Source: Lishizhenia sp033720595
GTDB taxonomy: Bacteria > Bacteroidota > Bacteroidia > Flavobacteriales_D > Crocinitomicaceae
Direction of reading: 5' to 3'
NCBI RefSeq assembly: GCF_033720595.1
Contig: NZ_JAWWCF010000176.1
Location: 1 to 6,444, forward strand
Length of the DNA: 6,444 nucleotides
Below the pieces are notes generated by a model. The model was not told the origin of the DNA and made no database searches. It saw nothing but the letters and a program-made list of their open reading frames with translations. The first letter of the stretch is position 1. Each line of letters opens with the position of its first letter. Below, piece after piece: positions 4,892 to 6,444 of the stretch. The position numbers were made by a program, and so were the translations under genes.

Positions 4892-6444
4892 TTACATTGG
4901 ATCAACATCAATGTTTATACGCACCGATTTATGCATGGGCTCACTGTAGAATTTATCAATGATTTCTGTAATCTTGGCTTTTACTTTTTTCGGGGAAGCT
5001 TCACGTTCCATTTTCAGTTTAACCACTTGTATGTAATTGTTTTGTATACGTTTAATGGCTGGTGCTTCCGGACCTAAAATACGCGAACCAAAGACATTGT
5101 AGAGTCTACGTCCAAAATCTGCAGCCATGGCCTCTAAATCTTGTTCTTTTCTATGCTTTAATGTAAAGTTGATGATCTTATAAAAGGGAGGATAGAGGTA
5201 GTTTTTACGCTCCATAATCTCGTTCTTATAAAATCCTTTATAATCATGATCTATCACATGATGAATTACCCAATGATCTACATCATGGGTTTGAATAATT
5301 ACTTTACCGCGTTTACTCTTACGCCCGGCTCTACCTGCAACCTGTGACATTAAATGATAACTTCTTTCAAAAGCTCTAAAGTCCGCTCTGTTTAGCATGA
5401 GGTCGGCATCTAAAATTCCCACCAAAGAAACGTTGTCGAAGTCCAAACCTTTGGTAACCATTTGCGTTCCCACGAGTATATCAATCTCTCTATTTTCAAA
5501 AGCAGAAATGATTTCTGAGTAACTATTTTTTTGACGCGTTGTGTCTAAATCCAGTCGTTGAACTTTAGCTTTTGGAAAGAGTACAGATAAATCATCTTCA
5601 ATTTTTTCTGTACCAAAACCAACCATTTTCAATCGGTTAGAGCTACATTTTGGACAAGATCCCATAGGCGCAGCATAATAGCTACAGTAATGACATTTCA
5701 AGGCGTTGCCATGTTTGTGGTAAGTCAGGGAAACATCACAGTTTTTACACTTTGGAGTCCAGCCACAAATTTCGCAATTCCAAATAGGGTTATATCCTCT
5801 TCTGTTTTGGAAAAGAATTATTTGTTCGCCATTTTGCAAGGCTTCTTCCATATTTTGAACCAAGAAACTGCTAAAGTGCATATTCATGGTTTTCTGGATC
5901 TTTTCTTTTTTTAGGTTGGCAGTAAGAATCTCAGGCATTTGAACATCACCAAATCGCTTATTTAATTCTACTAAACCAAACTTCCCTTCCTGTGCATTGA
6001 AATAGGTTTCGAATGCAGGAGTTGCAGAACCTAACAATACCTTGGTTTTGTGCAGAGCACCCAAAACGATGGCGCTATCTCTAGCATTATATCTTGGTGA
6101 AGGGTCATATTGTTTGAATGAACTTTCGTGTTCTTCATCAATAATAATCAATCCTAAATCTCTAAAAGGAAGGAATAAACTACTTCTAGCACCGAGTATA
6201 ATTCTAAATTTAGTAGGGTTGTTATTTAAAAGTGCATTCCATATTTCAACGCGTTCATTTTGGTTGAATTTTGAGTGATAAACACCTACTAAATCACCAA
6301 AGTAAGCCGAAAGTCTGTTGATCAATTGTGTGGTTAAAGCAATTTCTGGAAGTAAGAATAGAACTTGTTTTCCTGCATCCAATTGCTCTTGTATAAGTTC
6401 TACGTAAATTTCTGTTTTACCAGAACCTGTTACACCGTGTAGTA
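4892..6444 (-). CDS. priA: Primosomal replication restart helicase PriA, C-terminal part; start beyond window edge
   Basis: What it does: recognises stalled forks and D-loops and reloads the replicative helicase, acting as a 3'-5' superfamily 2 helicase. Seen: the frame is open to the right edge, so the N-terminal DNA-binding domain is missing only because the window ends. Walker A GVTGSGKTEIY is intact (GSGKT at 6413-6427). DEEH, the DEAH-type Walker B, is at 6128-6139, followed by the GSATP motif. The zinc-binding insert has all eight cysteines in four pairs (CEIC, CKNC, CHYC, CPKC) between about 5645 and 5776. Helicase motifs V and VI (GTQMVTKGLDFDNV and QVAGRAGR) follow, then the C-terminal domain (LGPEAPAIKRIQNNYIQVV) and the usual INIDVDPM end. 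An apparent TTG start at 6382 is just an internal leucine codon. It is the first visible gene of the minus-strand run, 44 nt ahead of the GldN-like gene. Confidence 0.97.
   Translation of the reverse strand, partial: LHGVTGSGKTEIYVELIQEQLDAGKQVLFLLPEIALTTQLINRLSAYFGDLVGVYHSKFNQNERVEIWNALLNNNPTKFRIILGARSSLFLPFRDLGLIIIDEEHESSFKQYDPSPRYNARDSAIVLGALHKTKVLLGSATPAFETYFNAQEGKFGLVELNKRFGDVQMPEILTANLKKEKIQKTMNMHFSSFLVQNMEEALQNGEQIILFQNRRGYNPIWNCEICGWTPKCKNCDVSLTYHKHGNALKCHYCSYYAAPMGSCPKCSSNRLKMVGFGTEKIEDDLSVLFPKAKVQRLDLDTTRQKNSYSEIISAFENREIDILVGTQMVTKGLDFDNVSLVGILDADLMLNRADFRAFERSYHLMSQVAGRAGRKSKRGKVIIQTHDVDHWVIHHVIDHDYKGFYKNEIMERKNYLYPPFYKIINFTLKHRKEQDLEAMAADFGRRLYNVFGSRILGPEAPAIKRIQNNYIQVVKLKMEREASPKKVKAKITEIIDKFYSEPMHKSVRINIDVDPM

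Noticed and set aside
5690..6278. Plus-strand open frames of 74 and 78 codons opposite priA
   Set aside because: Both lie opposite highly conserved helicase motifs and are shadows of that reading frame.
6380..6382. TTG as the start codon of priA
   Set aside because: The frame continues upstream through an intact Walker A motif to the window edge, so the TTG is an internal leucine.

Overview
The window looks like chromosomal DNA from a member of the Bacteroidota, most likely order Flavobacteriales. It is AT-rich. The proteins resemble Bacteroidota families (a PagL-type lipid A deacylase of the 'HxSNG' form, a head-GIN/DUF2807 lipoprotein, a GldN-like protein of the type IX secretion and gliding family, and a PriA ending in INIDVDPM). 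Two spacers carry a match to the Bacteroidota -7 promoter element TAnnTTTG. There is no sign of mobile DNA, tRNA, rRNA or CRISPR, and no gene-free stretch of 300 bases; the longest gap is 44 bases.

Left part, plus strand (1-1945). Three genes: the 3' part of an outer-membrane lipid A deacylase-like protein whose start lies outside the window; a head-GIN lipoprotein that overlaps it by 11 nt; and, behind its own putative promoter, a 68-residue single-pass membrane protein with four cysteines that resembles the Na+-NQR maturation factor NqrM in layout.

Right part, minus strand (6444 down to 1942). A tightly packed probable operon reads priA (start outside the window), then a GldN-like secreted protein with an N-terminal MORN_2/YwqK-type segment, then menA, then menC. 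Gaps are 44 nt, 24 nt and a 7-nt overlap. The last two genes make menaquinone: MenC forms o-succinylbenzoate and MenA prenylates dihydroxynaphthoate.

The two blocks converge with their stop codons overlapping by 4 nt at 1942-1945, inside the loop of a 7-bp hairpin. If the small cysteine protein is a real NqrM-type factor, the convergence joins genes for the quinone and for a quinone-reducing sodium pump, but that link is inference. The most unusual item is the GldN-like protein: it carries the conserved GldN core but is fused to a MORN-type segment and sits away from any gldKLM genes visible here.
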